Shown: positions 53,620 to 62,967 of the stretch, one piece after another
How positions within the stretch are numbered: position 1 is the stretch's first letter
How the letters are laid out: each line of letters begins with the position of its first letter
DNA from: Glaciecola sp048820975
GTDB lineage: Bacteria > Pseudomonadota > Gammaproteobacteria > Enterobacterales > Alteromonadaceae
Direction of reading: 5' to 3'
DNA length: 64,000 nt
Assembly: GCF_048820975.1 (NCBI RefSeq)
Contig: NZ_JBMEUF010000001.1
Coordinates: 1,550,001 to 1,614,000 of the forward strand
Program-made: the position numbers and the translations under genes
Notes under the pieces: generated by a model
Database searches by the model: none
The model's input: only the letters and a program-made list of their open reading frames with translations
What the model was told of the DNA's origin: nothing

Positions 53620-56600
53620 CAAGTCCAACGGTTACCCAACCTTGAGTCCAATCATCGTTTTCGTCCATCGCGCCAATATAATCAACACTGTCAAAGAACG
53701 TGCTGACTTCAGATGGATCTGCACCTGCACCTAGTAAAGTCGAACCAGCAAGAGGTTGATAACCATTTGCGGCAAGTGATAAATCAGCTACGGTAGATAT
53801 GCTGTTAGTAGACTCACTTGTAAAGAAGGTTTCAGCAAAGGTATCACCGAAGTTATTCGCTGCTTCACAAGCTACAACAGAGTTTTTAATAAATAAATCA
53901 CCTGACGTTGCATTAGCTTGTGCTTCCGTTCCGTTTACACGTAAGCAGTTGCTGTATCCAGCCCCACCGGTAATAGCAAAGTTCCATAAACTACCCGCTG
54001 TACCCGCTCTTAAACGAACACCATTTGTGCCACTTGCGCCCACAATAGTTACGTTAGCAACGTTAGGGTTAGTAAGTGGTGTAGCGGCGGCATCAAATTC
54101 ACTGTTATCAGACTCAAAAGCGTTGTCACCGTCTGATTCGCCTTGCTTAATAAGTACAAATTGAGCGCTTCCAGTCCAACCAAATGACCAATCAAATGAA
54201 TCATCGCCAATCTCAGTCAGTACTACGTGTTTAACGCTTACGCTTCCGCCAAAGAACTCAATACCATCATCTAAGTTTTCGTGTACGTGGATGTAGTCAA
54301 CCACTGTACCTGAACCTACACCGGCAAATGAAATACCGTTAAGCTCATCACCGTTACCTAAAGTACGTCCAGCGTGCTTAACAACAACGTAACGCAAAGT
54401 TCCTGAGTCATCATTGTCCATGGTGCCGCCAAATTGTCCAGCATCACCTTCAGCTGATACACCACATTGCTCTAATTCAGCTTGTGTTGTTTCGCCTACT
54501 TGGTCACCACAAGAGTTTGCTGGAGCGCGACCTAGAAGTACAATGCCGCCCCACTGGCCAATCGCCGTTTCTTGGCCTGTTACATCTTGCACAGACGTAA
54601 AGGTAATTGGCGCATCAGCGGTACCTAGTGCTTCTATTTTTGAGCCTCTGCGAGCAACTAAGAAATCTTCACCTTCTTGACCAAAGATAGTGGTACCTTC
54701 TTCGATGTACAAAATTGAAGAATCAGTTTCGTCACCGCCTACCGCTGTTCTTCCTTGCAATACCCAATGAGCATCGTTAGTAAGCGTTACGTCAGCCGTG
54801 AAGGTCGTATCATTACCTAGTTGATATACTGGCTTGTCAGTAATTTCTGGGAAGTCAGCAGATACATCTGTTGCCAATGATTGCTCAAAAGCATTTTGAA
54901 TGTTAGTAGGAATTCCGTTACTTAGGCCGAAGGTCCATCCTGCAGTCCAGTCGTTTGTTCCGTCAAATGCGCCTACGTAGTCTGTAGATACAAAGTAATC
55001 GTTGTCAGCAGATAAGTCTGCACCAGCACCTAATAAAGGTGAAGTTGCTTCTGGCATTCTGCCATCAGATGCAAGGTTTAATTCACTTGAAGATGCTACC
55101 ACTTGGTTTGTTGATTCGCCAGTAAACCACGTTTCAGCAAATGAGTCGCCAAAGTTAGCGCCATCTTCACATGCAACAAATGAGTTGGTCATGCTTAGCG
55201 TGCCTGCAGTTGCATTTGCCTGTGACTCTGCACCGTTTACGCGTATGCAGTTTGAGTAGTCAGCTGGTCCAACAATAACGAAGTTTTTAAGCATACCAGC
55301 AGTACCGGCTCTTAAACGAACACCGTTTGCTCCCGCTGCACCTTGAATAGTAACGTTAGCAACAGTTGGGTTTGTTAGTGGTGTTGCAGCCGCGTCAAAT
55401 TCACTGTTGTCAGACTCAAACGCGTTATCGCCATCTTCGCTGCCTTGAACAATGTAAACAAACTGCGCATTACCCGTCCAACCAAATGACCAATCAAACG
55501 AGTCATCACCGTTTTCAGTCAGTACCACGTTACTTACGTTAACTGTACCACCGAAGAACTCAATACCGTCATCTAGGTTTTGGTGAACTTGGATAAAGCT
55601 TACTTTTGTGCCTGAACCCACACCGGCAAAAGAAATACCGTTTAATTCGTCGCCATTGCCTAGTGAATTACCCGCATGTTTAACAACAACGTAGTTCAAT
55701 GTACCCGAGTTATCTTCTGGGTTTGTACCACCAAATTGTCCAGCGTCACCCTCAGCTGAGACACCACACTCTTCTAGTTCAGTTTGCGTGGTTTCACCAG
55801 TTTGGTCGCCACATGAGTTAGCCGGTGCGTTACCAAGTAACACTAAACCGCCCCATTGGCCAATGCCTGTTTCATCACCAGTAACATCTTGAATCGATGT
55901 CATAGTAATAGGCGCTGCAGCAGTACCTAATGCTTCAATTTTAGAACCACGGCGTGCTACTAAGAAATCTTCACCCGACTCACCAATAATGGTAGTACCG
56001 TCTTGAATATGTAGTACAGCGCTGTCTACGTTGTCACCGCCAACCGCTGTGCGACCTTTGATTATCCAATGTGCATCATTGGTAAAGCTTACGTCTTCAG
56101 TGAATACTGGATCTTCATCAACCATATAAACAGGTTTGTCAGTAATAGTTGGGTATTGGCTTGATACGTCGGTTGCATAGCCTTGTGCTAATGCATTTTG
56201 CACATCTGTTGGGAAGCCGCCATTTACGCCTACCGTCCAACCTGTCATCCAGTTAGTTTGGCCGTCAAATGCACCAATGTAACGAGCGTCATCAAAGGTA
56301 GTACGAGTGTTTTTGGGGTTGGCGCCTGATAAAAGCACAGAACCACTAAGAGGTGTATAGCCATCAACATCCACACCTAAGCCTGCAGGTGTTGTTACAG
56401 CGTTACCTTCTTGACCCAAGAACCAAGACTCAGTTGTACCCGAGCCAATAACTTGGTCATTAAAGTTATCAGAAGGGTCTTCACAAGCAATAACTGAGCT
56501 AGTCATGGTTAATTCACCAGCGGCAGCATTTGCCGCTGACTCATCGCCATTAACGCGTAAACAGTTTGAATAACCTGTAGGGCCTGTTACTAATACGTTG

Positions 56601-57490
56601 ACTAAGTTACCCGCAGTACCTGCGCGTAAACGAGCACCGTTTGTGCCGTCAGAACCAACAATAGTTACATTAGAAATAGCGGGTTTAGTAAGAGGCGTTG
56701 CCGCTGCGTCAAATTCACTGTTGTCAGCTTCAATCGCATTGTCGCCATTGTCGCTACTTTGTTGAATGTAAACGTACTGAGCCGTTCCAGTCCAACCGAA
56801 TGACCAGTCTAGGCTATCATCACCAATTGCAGTAAGAACAACGTGTTTTACGTCTACTGTACCGCCAAAAAATTCAATTCCGTCATCTAGGTTTTCATGT
56901 ACCTGAATATATTCTACCGTAGTAGCAGAGCCTACGCCGGCAAATGAAATACCGTTAAGTTCGTCTCCGTTGCCTAAAGTACGTCCAGCGTGCTTAACTA
57001 CAACGTAACGCAAAGTACCTGAGTTATCAGCTTCATCAGTACCACCAAATTGGCCTGCATCGCCTTCAGCTGAAACACCACAGCCTTCTAATTCACTTTG
57101 TGTGGTGTCACCGGTTTGGTCGCCACAAGAGTTGGCCGGTGCATTACCAAGTAATACTAAACCGCCCCATTGGCCAATGCCGGTTTCTTCACCGGTTACA
57201 TCTTGCACAGATGTCATAATAATGGGTGCTGCGGCTGTGCCTTCAGCTTCAATTTGTGAACCACGGCGAACCACTAAAAAGTCTTCACCGGCTTCACCAA
57301 AAATAGTGGTACCCGCTTCAATAGTCAGTACCGCTGAATCAACTTTATCGCCACCTACAGCTGTGCGGCCAGTAAGTACCCAATGCGCATCATTTGTTAA
57401 GGTTGCGTCAGCTGTAAAAGTAGTATCTTGCGCTAAACGGTATACTGGTTTGTCAGTAATTGCGGGGAAATCTGCAGAAGCGTCAGTTGC
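53612..57490 (-). repeat. three in-frame tandem repeats of about 1.3 kb within the lipoprotein gene
   Basis: Units run approximately 57490-56177, 56176-54875 and 54874-53612 (438, 434 and 420 codons). Long amino-acid blocks are identical between copies while synonymous bases differ often, for example in the CGVSAEGDAGQFGGT codons. This indicates old duplications under protein-level selection, although some DNA blocks are close enough for recombination. Confidence 0.85.
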
Positions 57491-57679
57491 AATACCAGCA
57501 GTAATAAGTGCGTTATCTTCAACTGGATCCGGGGTATTGTCACCGCCATCCGTAGCTGGGTTATTTACAACAGTGCTATTATCAACATCGCCTTCTGATA
57601 TATTGATGTCACCACCACATGCGGCCAACATCACAGATGCTGATATAAGCGAAACTTTAAACAATCCGGTCAACTTCAT
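53612..57679 (-). CDS. large lipoprotein with three tandem copies of one beta-rich domain
   Basis: The 1355-aa protein has a signal peptide with lipobox LAAC (Cys21), then a low-complexity Asp/Asn-rich linker to about 60. Three long repeats begin at A64, A502 and A936, each opening with ATD-type sequence plus ITDKPVY. Every copy keeps GEDFLV-RRGS-IEA, IGQWGGLVLLG(N/R)APANSCGDQ, CGVSAEGDAGQFGGT, GNGDELNGISFAGVGS, NLDDGIEFFGG, GDNA-E-DNSEFDAAATPLT, NG-RLRAGTAG and YSNC-RVNG. The Gly/Asp-rich repetition suggests a right-handed beta-helix. Relatives usually carry one such domain. It is predicted to sit at the outer membrane or cell surface as partner of the TonB receptor downstream. A Pho-box-like site lies upstream and pstS is adjacent. 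Confidence 0.87.
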   Translation of the reverse strand: MKLTGLFKVSLISASVMLAACGGDINISEGDVDNSTVVNNPATDGGDNTPDPVEDNALITAGIATDASADFPAITDKPVYRLAQDTTFTADATLTNDAHWVLTGRTAVGGDKVDSAVLTIEAGTTIFGEAGEDFLVVRRGSQIEAEGTAAAPIIMTSVQDVTGEETGIGQWGGLVLLGNAPANSCGDQTGDTTQSELEGCGVSAEGDAGQFGGTDEADNSGTLRYVVVKHAGRTLGNGDELNGISFAGVGSATTVEYIQVHENLDDGIEFFGGTVDVKHVVLTAIGDDSLDWSFGWTGTAQYVYIQQSSDNGDNAIEADNSEFDAAATPLTKPAISNVTIVGSDGTNGARLRAGTAGNLVNVLVTGPTGYSNCLRVNGDESAANAAAGELTMTSSVIACEDPSDNFNDQVIGSGTTESWFLGQEGNAVTTPAGLGVDVDGYTPLSGSVLLSGANPKNTRTTFDDARYIGAFDGQTNWMTGWTVGVNGGFPTDVQNALAQGYATDVSSQYPTITDKPVYMVDEDPVFTEDVSFTNDAHWIIKGRTAVGGDNVDSAVLHIQDGTTIIGESGEDFLVARRGSKIEALGTAAAPITMTSIQDVTGDETGIGQWGGLVLLGNAPANSCGDQTGETTQTELEECGVSAEGDAGQFGGTNPEDNSGTLNYVVVKHAGNSLGNGDELNGISFAGVGSGTKVSFIQVHQNLDDGIEFFGGTVNVSNVVLTENGDDSFDWSFGWTGNAQFVYIVQGSEDGDNAFESDNSEFDAAATPLTNPTVANVTIQGAAGANGVRLRAGTAGMLKNFVIVGPADYSNCIRVNGAESQANATAGTLSMTNSFVACEDGANFGDSFAETWFTGESTNQVVASSSELNLASDGRMPEATSPLLGAGADLSADNDYFVSTDYVGAFDGTNDWTAGWTFGLSNGIPTNIQNAFEQSLATDVSADFPEITDKPVYQLGNDTTFTADVTLTNDAHWVLQGRTAVGGDETDSSILYIEEGTTIFGQEGEDFLVARRGSKIEALGTADAPITFTSVQDVTGQETAIGQWGGIVLLGRAPANSCGDQVGETTQAELEQCGVSAEGDAGQFGGTMDNDDSGTLRYVVVKHAGRTLGNGDELNGISFAGVGSGTVVDYIHVHENLDDGIEFFGGSVSVKHVVLTEIGDDSFDWSFGWTGSAQFVLIKQGESDGDNAFESDNSEFDAAATPLTNPNVANVTIVGASGTNGVRLRAGTAGSLWNFAITGGAGYSNCLRVNGTEAQANATSGDLFIKNSVVACEAANNFGDTFAETFFTSESTNSISTVADLSLAANGYQPLAGSTLLGAGADPSEVSTFFDSVDYIGAMDENDDWTQGWVTVGLED

Positions 57680-57742
57680 TTGAACTCTCCATTGGGTACA
57701 AAATATAGAATTTTAAAAACGCCAAAAGATTACTCCATACAA

Positions 57743-57760
57743 GTGACAGATTTGTTACAT
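57743..57760 (-). promoter_or_regulatory. Pho-box-like repeat upstream of the lipoprotein gene
   Basis: Read on the minus strand this is ATGTAAC-AAAT-CTGTCAC. The second half matches the PhoB consensus fully and the spacer is identical to that of the Oar-receptor site. It lies 64 bases before the lipoprotein ATG. A possible second site (GTGTCAC-AAAA-GCTTCAC) sits at 57768-57785 on the other strand. Confidence 0.65.
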
Positions 57761-57834
57761 ATTAAACGTGTCACAAAAGCTTCACATGTAAGTTTTAAAT
57801 CGTTGATATAAAAGCTTTATTTTTTTGGAGAGTT

Positions 57835-58833
57835 TTAAAAAACGCTGAGCAATTGTTCTTTTTGCTTTTTAATTGAGCGTTCTGAAACAGTAAAATAACC
57901 ACTGTCAGCTACAATTTTTTGGCCCTCTTGCGACATAACGAACATCAAGAAAGTGTGTTCTAGCACAGACAAAGGTGATTCGGGTGACTGATTAACAATA
58001 ATATATAAAAATCGCGTAAAGGGGTAAGCGCCAGTGCGAACATTATTCGCGGTGGCGTTAATATAATTTACGCCATTAGCGGATAAGGCAAGTGTTCGCA
58101 CATTCATACTTTGATGACCAAGCGCAGCATAGCCTATGGCGCCTACACTAGAAGCTACAGATTGTACTACCGACGAAGAGCTTGGCATCTCATTTACGCT
58201 TCTCAAGTAATCTCCATTACATAAGGCTTGGCTTTTAAATAAGTCGTAGGTTCCCGATGCGGAATTACGTCCGAATAGTTGTATTGTTCTTGCCTCTCCG
58301 TAAGCGTTCACACCAAGATCTTGCCATGAAGTTAAATTTTTGGCGCCGCCGCATAAGCGTGTAGCTGAAAATAAGGAATCAACTTCGGCCAAGGTAAGGC
58401 GAGTCAAAGGGTTATTGTTTTCAACGTACAGTGCAACCGCATCTATGGCCACTATCATAGTAGTGGGTGAATACCCATACACTCTTGAAAACTGTGCTAT
58501 TTCGCGCGTATTTGGTTTACGCGACATGGGGCCAATATTGCTGGTTCCTTGAATAAGAGCGGGTAAAGCCGTTGACGAACCACTGGCTTGAATCTGAAAT
58601 TTTACGTGAGGGTAGAGTTCTTGAAAACGCTGTGCCCAAATTGTCATTAACCCGGCGAGTGTTTCAGAGCCCACAGACGTTAAGGTACCATGCACACCCG
58701 GCACTGACCGGTAGTCATAATCATTAGGGTTTACTATCGAAGCCGATAAAGGAATATCAATTCGCGGCGTTTGCGCGTGAAGAGGCGCTGCAATTAGCGC
58801 AAACACAATACTTAATATAATACGTTTAATCAT
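57835..58833 (-). CDS. pstS: PstS-family phosphate-binding protein
   Basis: The protein of about 332 aa has a signal peptide (about 1-20, LIAAPLHAQ) and a periplasmic two-lobe binding fold. GTLTSVGSETLAGLM (near 48-62), QASGSSTALPALIQG (near 79-93) with IGPMSRK, and GRNSASGTYDLFK (near 187-199) are the phosphate-binding loops. I chose ATG 58833, which begins the signal peptide and lies inside the end of phoR (8-base overlap). The sequence upstream is phoR. It could feed a Pst importer encoded elsewhere, or act as the phosphate sensor for PhoR. No pstCAB or phoU is present in the window. Confidence 0.9.
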   Translation of the reverse strand: MIKRIILSIVFALIAAPLHAQTPRIDIPLSASIVNPNDYDYRSVPGVHGTLTSVGSETLAGLMTIWAQRFQELYPHVKFQIQASGSSTALPALIQGTSNIGPMSRKPNTREIAQFSRVYGYSPTTMIVAIDAVALYVENNNPLTRLTLAEVDSLFSATRLCGGAKNLTSWQDLGVNAYGEARTIQLFGRNSASGTYDLFKSQALCNGDYLRSVNEMPSSSSVVQSVASSVGAIGYAALGHQSMNVRTLALSANGVNYINATANNVRTGAYPFTRFLYIIVNQSPESPLSVLEHTFLMFVMSQEGQKIVADSGYFTVSERSIKKQKEQLLSVF

Positions 58834-60136
58834 GCCAGTCATCAGCAATAAGCTCTTGAGGTAATACAAACGAAAACTCACTGCCCTTACCCACTATACT
58901 ATTGATCTCAAGGTTTGCATTGTGATGATGTAGCACATGTTTCACAATAGATAATCCTAATCCAGATCCGCCGGTTTTACGAGAGCGCGCTTTATCGACT
59001 CTATAAAAACGTTCGGTTAACCTTCTTAAGTGTTTGTCTTCAATACCGTCACCGTTGTCAGACACAGCAAAAAAGGCTCCGTTTGCACGGCGCTTCCACA
59101 CTACTTCTATTTTGCCTTGCGTAGGCGTGTAATGAACGGCATTAAAAATCAAGTTAGAACAGGCGCTGCGTAACTCTGTTTCAACACCATATACTTTCAG
59201 CTCTTTATCCACCTTAAATGAGATCTCATGTTTTTTGTCTTTATTCAAGGCTTCTGCTTCTAAAGAAATTTGTGCAAACATTGCCTGCATGTCAATAACG
59301 CTCTCGAAGATACGATCATTAGACGACTCAATGCGTGACAATATTAATAAATCTTCAATTAATACTTGCATACGTTTGGTTTGAGAACCCATTTCAGATA
59401 GGGCTTTATCTACAATAGGCGGTGCACCTTCGCTTGTTGTTTCAAGCACCTCTAAGTAGCCGTTAATTACGGTTAATGGAGTCTTAAGTTCATGTGATAC
59501 ATTGGCAACGAAGTCTTTTCGCATTTCTTCTAAATGTGATACGCGGGATACATCACGAATAATAAGCAGTAACTGGTCTTGCCCATATTCCATGATCCTA
59601 TATTCAAACATTTTATTTGGATTAGTAGGCGCAGGTACCTCAATTGGGTATTGATAGTCGCCATCGTGTAAAAATTCAATAAAGCTTGGATGGCGAATAA
59701 GGTTATCAATACGACGGCCTTTATCATCAGGCCACCTAAGTCCGAGTTCAATGCGAGCATTTCTATTACACCACATAATATTAGCGTCTTTATCAATAAC
59801 CACGACTGCATCGGGTAATGCTTCGGAGCCCTCGCGGAAACGCTTTACAAGTTCGCCTAAATTTTTACGCTTGGTTCGATTTCTTCTTTGCAGATAATAA
59901 ATGCCCTCGTATATATGATGCCAAATGCCAGGTGCACTTGGCGGTGACATATTGCGGCTTTGCCACAGCCATCGGGTCAACTTATAAAGGTGGTAATAAT
60001 TGGTTAGCAACAGCACTGATAAGGTAACTAGAATGGTTAAAAGCAACTCATCAAGAAGTAAACCCACCAGTATTGTGATGCCAAAATAAACACTGAAGCG
60101 AAGCAGTGTTTTAGACCAAGATTGTGGGTAGTACAT
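58826..60136 (-). CDS. phoR: phosphate regulon sensor histidine kinase
   Basis: The 436-aa kinase has two close N-terminal membrane helices (about 10-29 and 30-48), a charged region and a PAS domain (about 98-200, DAVVVIDKDANIMWCN). HisKA carries H215 in VSHELKTPLT, and HATPase shows NAVHYTP, DNGDGI and GGSGLGLSIV. The lack of a large periplasmic domain and the 430-aa size match PhoR. It lies 57 bases after phoB and overlaps pstS. PhoR senses phosphate supply through the Pst transporter and PhoU. Confidence 0.95.
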   Translation of the reverse strand: MYYPQSWSKTLLRFSVYFGITILVGLLLDELLLTILVTLSVLLLTNYYHLYKLTRWLWQSRNMSPPSAPGIWHHIYEGIYYLQRRNRTKRKNLGELVKRFREGSEALPDAVVVIDKDANIMWCNRNARIELGLRWPDDKGRRIDNLIRHPSFIEFLHDGDYQYPIEVPAPTNPNKMFEYRIMEYGQDQLLLIIRDVSRVSHLEEMRKDFVANVSHELKTPLTVINGYLEVLETTSEGAPPIVDKALSEMGSQTKRMQVLIEDLLILSRIESSNDRIFESVIDMQAMFAQISLEAEALNKDKKHEISFKVDKELKVYGVETELRSACSNLIFNAVHYTPTQGKIEVVWKRRANGAFFAVSDNGDGIEDKHLRRLTERFYRVDKARSRKTGGSGLGLSIVKHVLHHHNANLEINSIVGKGSEFSFVLPQELIADDWHD

Positions 60137-60193
60137 AAAGTATCAGCCGTTGCCTAAACAAATTAAGTGGTACTAAAACAATAACGAATCGCT

Positions 60194-60883
60194 CTAGGCT
60201 TTTGCTGAAAAACGATAACCAGAACCGCGCACGGTTTGAATCATTGCATCGTGGCCATTAGCGGATATGGCTTTACGTAATCGTCGAATATGAACGTCAA
60301 CCGTGCGATCTTCTACATACACGTTAGTTCCCCATACGTTATCAAGCAATTGTTCGCGGCTATATACACGCTCAGGGTGGCTCATGAAAAAATGCAACAA
60401 TTTAAATTCAGTAGGCCCCATATCAATGGCGTCTTCATTACTCGTGACTCTGTGCGAAATAGGTTCAAGCACTAGTCCGTTAAATTCAATAGGTTCTTCT
60501 TTTGAAGTTGGCGTAACGCGGCGCATAACCGCTTTAATGCGTGCTACTAATTCTTTGGGCGAGAAAGGTTTGGTCACGTAATCATCAGCCCCTGCTTCTA
60601 AGCCACGAATTTTGTCATCTTCTTCGCCGCGAGCGGTTAGCATAATAAGCGGAATTTCTTTTGCATATTCATGTTGTTTTAATTTTTTCGCTAACTGCAC
60701 GCCTGTACCGCCAGGCATCATCCAATCAAGTAAAATTAAATCTGGATAAGGTTCTCTTATTTTTTCTAAACCTACGTCAAAGTCTTCCGCTTCTTCAACG
60801 TTAAACCCAGCTTGTTCCAATACAAAACTCAACATGTCTCTGATTGGCGCTTCATCCTCTACTACTAAAATTGTGCGTGACAT
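60194..60883 (-). CDS. phoB: phosphate regulon response regulator
   Basis: The 229-aa regulator begins MSRTILVVEDEAPIRDML and matches PhoB in length and order. The receiver (1-about 125) has E9/D10 and phosphoacceptor D53 in LLDWMMPGG. The winged-helix DNA-binding domain (about 130-229) has GPTEFKLLHFFMSHPERVYSR and TVRGSGYRFS. ATG 60883 is chosen because it gives the family N-terminus; starts at 60904 or 60973 would add an unusual extension. It binds Pho boxes to activate phosphate-starvation genes. A Pho-like repeat lies about 100 bases upstream, consistent with autoregulation. Confidence 0.97.
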   Translation of the reverse strand: MSRTILVVEDEAPIRDMLSFVLEQAGFNVEEAEDFDVGLEKIREPYPDLILLDWMMPGGTGVQLAKKLKQHEYAKEIPLIMLTARGEEDDKIRGLEAGADDYVTKPFSPKELVARIKAVMRRVTPTSKEEPIEFNGLVLEPISHRVTSNEDAIDMGPTEFKLLHFFMSHPERVYSREQLLDNVWGTNVYVEDRTVDVHIRRLRKAISANGHDAMIQTVRGSGYRFSAKA

Positions 60884-60983
60884 TTTCTTTTTCGCTTTAG
60901 TCATGAAATTTGCTCGTATTATTAGAGTGATGTATGACAGTTTTATGAATTCGAACATAAAAGCTGCTAACAAGTCTATGATT

Positions 60984-61001
60984 ATTACAGTTCCGTGAAG
61001 C
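60984..61001 (-). promoter_or_regulatory. putative autoregulatory Pho box upstream of phoB
   Basis: Read on the minus strand this is GCTTCAC-GGAA-CTGTAAT. The second half is one base from CTGTCAT and the first half resembles the TTTTCAT half of the E. coli phoB box. It lies 101 bases before the phoB ATG. Confidence 0.55.
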
Positions 61002-61154
61002 TTATATTACAGCAAAGTGAAAAGGAATGAAAAAACAAGCAATAAGGTGTAAAAAGATTCTAGCATTAGCAATAAATATTTATCTCTTAGCTAACACTCA
61101 AGGGGCGATTTCTGCTACTCTTCGCCATCGTTTTTTTGAAGGTGGCAAAAGTAT

Positions 61155-62054
61155 ATGTGGTTTAAAAATTTAAAAATTTATCGATTCACCAGTGATTTTA
61201 AGTTTGACGAAGCTCAACTTCAAAATCAGTTAGAGAGCATGTCGTTTAAAACATGTAGTTCTCAAGAAATTCAAAGCATGGGGTGGGTAAGCCCTATTCC
61301 TAAATCTGAAAACTTGTTTCATCAAGCTAATAACGCGTTTATGTTCAGCCTAAAGCGTGAGCAAAAGTTACTGCCAGCCAGTGTGATTAATGAAGAACTC
61401 GCGCTTAAAGTAGGTGAACTAGAAGCCGAAAGTGGCTCTCCTATTCCTAAAAAAGCGCAAAAAGATTTAAAAGAAGAAATTACAATGCGCTTATTGCCGC
61501 GCGCTTTTAGTAAATTTAGCGTAGTGCAAGGCTATGTATCTATTGACCAACAAATTGTTGTAGTTGATGCAAGCTCAGATACAAATGCTGAAGTGTTTTT
61601 AGCTTGCTTACGAAAATGCATAGGCTCATTACCGGTAGTACCTCTTGCGAAAACCCCACAACAAGAAGTGTTAACCAGTTGGTTGATGCAAGATGCGCCT
61701 GATGATTTCGAAATACTTGATGAAGCAGAGTTTCAATCAAGCGCTGATGACGGCGGTATCATTCGATGTAAAAAGCAAGACTTAGACGCAGAAGAAGTAT
61801 TAGGCCATATTCAAGCGGGTAAGCTGGTACACAAACTAGCGGTTTCTTTCCAAGAAAGACTTAGCTGTATCATTGCTGAAGATTTATCAATCAAGCGTTT
61901 GAAATTCACTGATTTAGTGATGGAAGAAAACCAAGATATAGACAAAGACAATTTGGCTGCAAAACTAGATGCTGACTTCGTATTATTCACTAGTGAAGTT
62001 AAAGGCTTAGTAAATGCACTGAAAGATGCTTTTGCCTTGAGCGAAGATGATTAA
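61155..62054 (+). CDS. rdgC: recombination-associated protein RdgC
   Basis: The 299-aa protein starts MWFKNLKIYRF and contains GWVSPI (about 44-49), FSLKREQKLLPASVINEEL (about 65-83), ITMRLLPRAFSK (about 109-120) and KRLKFTDLV near the C-terminus, all RdgC family marks. It forms a ring around double-stranded DNA and limits RecA action. AAGGTGG precedes the start by nine bases. It is a single gene with its own terminator and is divergent from phoB. Confidence 0.96.
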   Translation: MWFKNLKIYRFTSDFKFDEAQLQNQLESMSFKTCSSQEIQSMGWVSPIPKSENLFHQANNAFMFSLKREQKLLPASVINEELALKVGELEAESGSPIPKKAQKDLKEEITMRLLPRAFSKFSVVQGYVSIDQQIVVVDASSDTNAEVFLACLRKCIGSLPVVPLAKTPQQEVLTSWLMQDAPDDFEILDEAEFQSSADDGGIIRCKKQDLDAEEVLGHIQAGKLVHKLAVSFQERLSCIIAEDLSIKRLKFTDLVMEENQDIDKDNLAAKLDADFVLFTSEVKGLVNALKDAFALSEDD

Positions 62055-62072
62055 GTAAAATCGCAAAAATAC

Positions 62073-62100
62073 AAAGCAGTGTTAATACACTGCTTTTTTT
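62073..62100 (+). terminator. rdgC terminator
   Basis: The perfect 10-base stem AAAGCAGTGT with its complement closes on TAAT and is followed by a run of T, 18 bases after the rdgC stop. Confidence 0.95.
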
Positions 62101-62133
62101 ACATCTAAAACATAGCCTTGAGGCTATAAACGG

Positions 62134-62967
62134 CTAGGCAAAAATCGCTTTTGCGTTGTCACGAAGTTCAGTAAATTCATCAGATTCAAATACGTCTAAA
62201 TCAGCAAATAAACCTCTTTCAATCGCAGTATTTAAAACAGCTTCAGCATCATCAATATTATTTGTTAATGCCGCGCCAACGCGAATAAAATCAAGGTAAC
62301 CTATAGACGATTCTTGATATTCGGTATCACGCCAATGTTCAGCCGCTTCAATAAAAATTTCATTAAATTGCCATTCGCGCATTATACTGCCACCAATACG
62401 ACCTGACAGCTTATCAATTGCAACGTCTAGAAAGCTTGAATTTGCAAACACGCTATCATGACGTTCTGCCTCGGTAAGCACGGGTAGAGCACCAATATCG
62501 GCTACTAGAGCAGATAAGGTCATGGTGTCTAAACTAAGAGAGTTATCTTTGTTACTGGTTTTGTAAAGCAACATAGCCGCCATTGCATTTGCTACCATGT
62601 CTACCGTTTTATTCCAGTGGCTTGCCATATATGCTTTTACGACTTCGTTTTTAGAAACAAATAATTGCTCCATAGCCAAAGCGGTAGAAATATTTTTTAC
62701 TTGCGCTAGGCCAATTCGGGTTACCGCCTGTGAAGTAGAGCTCACCTTAACGGTTCGGCCTAAATAAGCACTATTGGCAATTTTAACCAAGCGGGCACTT
62801 AAAGAAGGGTCTTGACCAACAACTTCCGCCAATCCTTGTAAGTTAACATTAGGATCATCCGCAGCTTTTCGTACCTTAAGAGCAATAGCGGGGAGAGTGG
62901 GCAGAACTAATGTATCGTTGTTTATCTTTTCAACCAAAATGGTTAGTAGTGCATTTTGTGTAGACAT
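62134..62967 (-). CDS. HDOD domain protein
   Basis: The protein of about 277 aa is a single HDOD domain (about 15-215), with LPTLPAIALKVRKAADDPNVNLQGLAEV-type start, QDPSLSARLVKIANSAYLGR (about 55-74) and TRIGLAQVKNISTALAMEQLF (about 83-103). The catalytic HD pair of true HD-GYP phosphodiesterases is absent, as is normal for HDOD proteins, so a signalling or scaffold role is expected. I prefer ATG 62967, preceded by AAAGG, to TTG 62994. Confidence 0.9.
   Translation of the reverse strand: MSTQNALLTILVEKINNDTLVLPTLPAIALKVRKAADDPNVNLQGLAEVVGQDPSLSARLVKIANSAYLGRTVKVSSTSQAVTRIGLAQVKNISTALAMEQLFVSKNEVVKAYMASHWNKTVDMVANAMAAMLLYKTSNKDNSLSLDTMTLSALVADIGALPVLTEAERHDSVFANSSFLDVAIDKLSGRIGGSIMREWQFNEIFIEAAEHWRDTEYQESSIGYLDFIRVGAALTNNIDDAEAVLNTAIERGLFADLDVFESDEFTELRDNAKAIFA

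Noticed and set aside
53612..57679. Triplicated DNA considered as a CRISPR or mobile-element repeat
   Set aside because: The repeats are 1.3 kb, in frame, part of one coding gene and lack spacers, target-site duplications or transposase.
57102..57683. 193-aa open frame on the plus strand opposite the lipoprotein gene
   Set aside because: It is the reverse of the repeated, biased lipoprotein codons. Similar shadows appear in each repeat (for example 53799-54164 and 54414-54680), and it has no recognisable domain or ribosome site.
57768..57785. Pho-like repeat GTGTCAC-AAAA-GCTTCAC in plus orientation
   Set aside because: There is no rightward gene downstream for over 3 kb. It may assist the adjacent minus-strand site but cannot be assigned a target.
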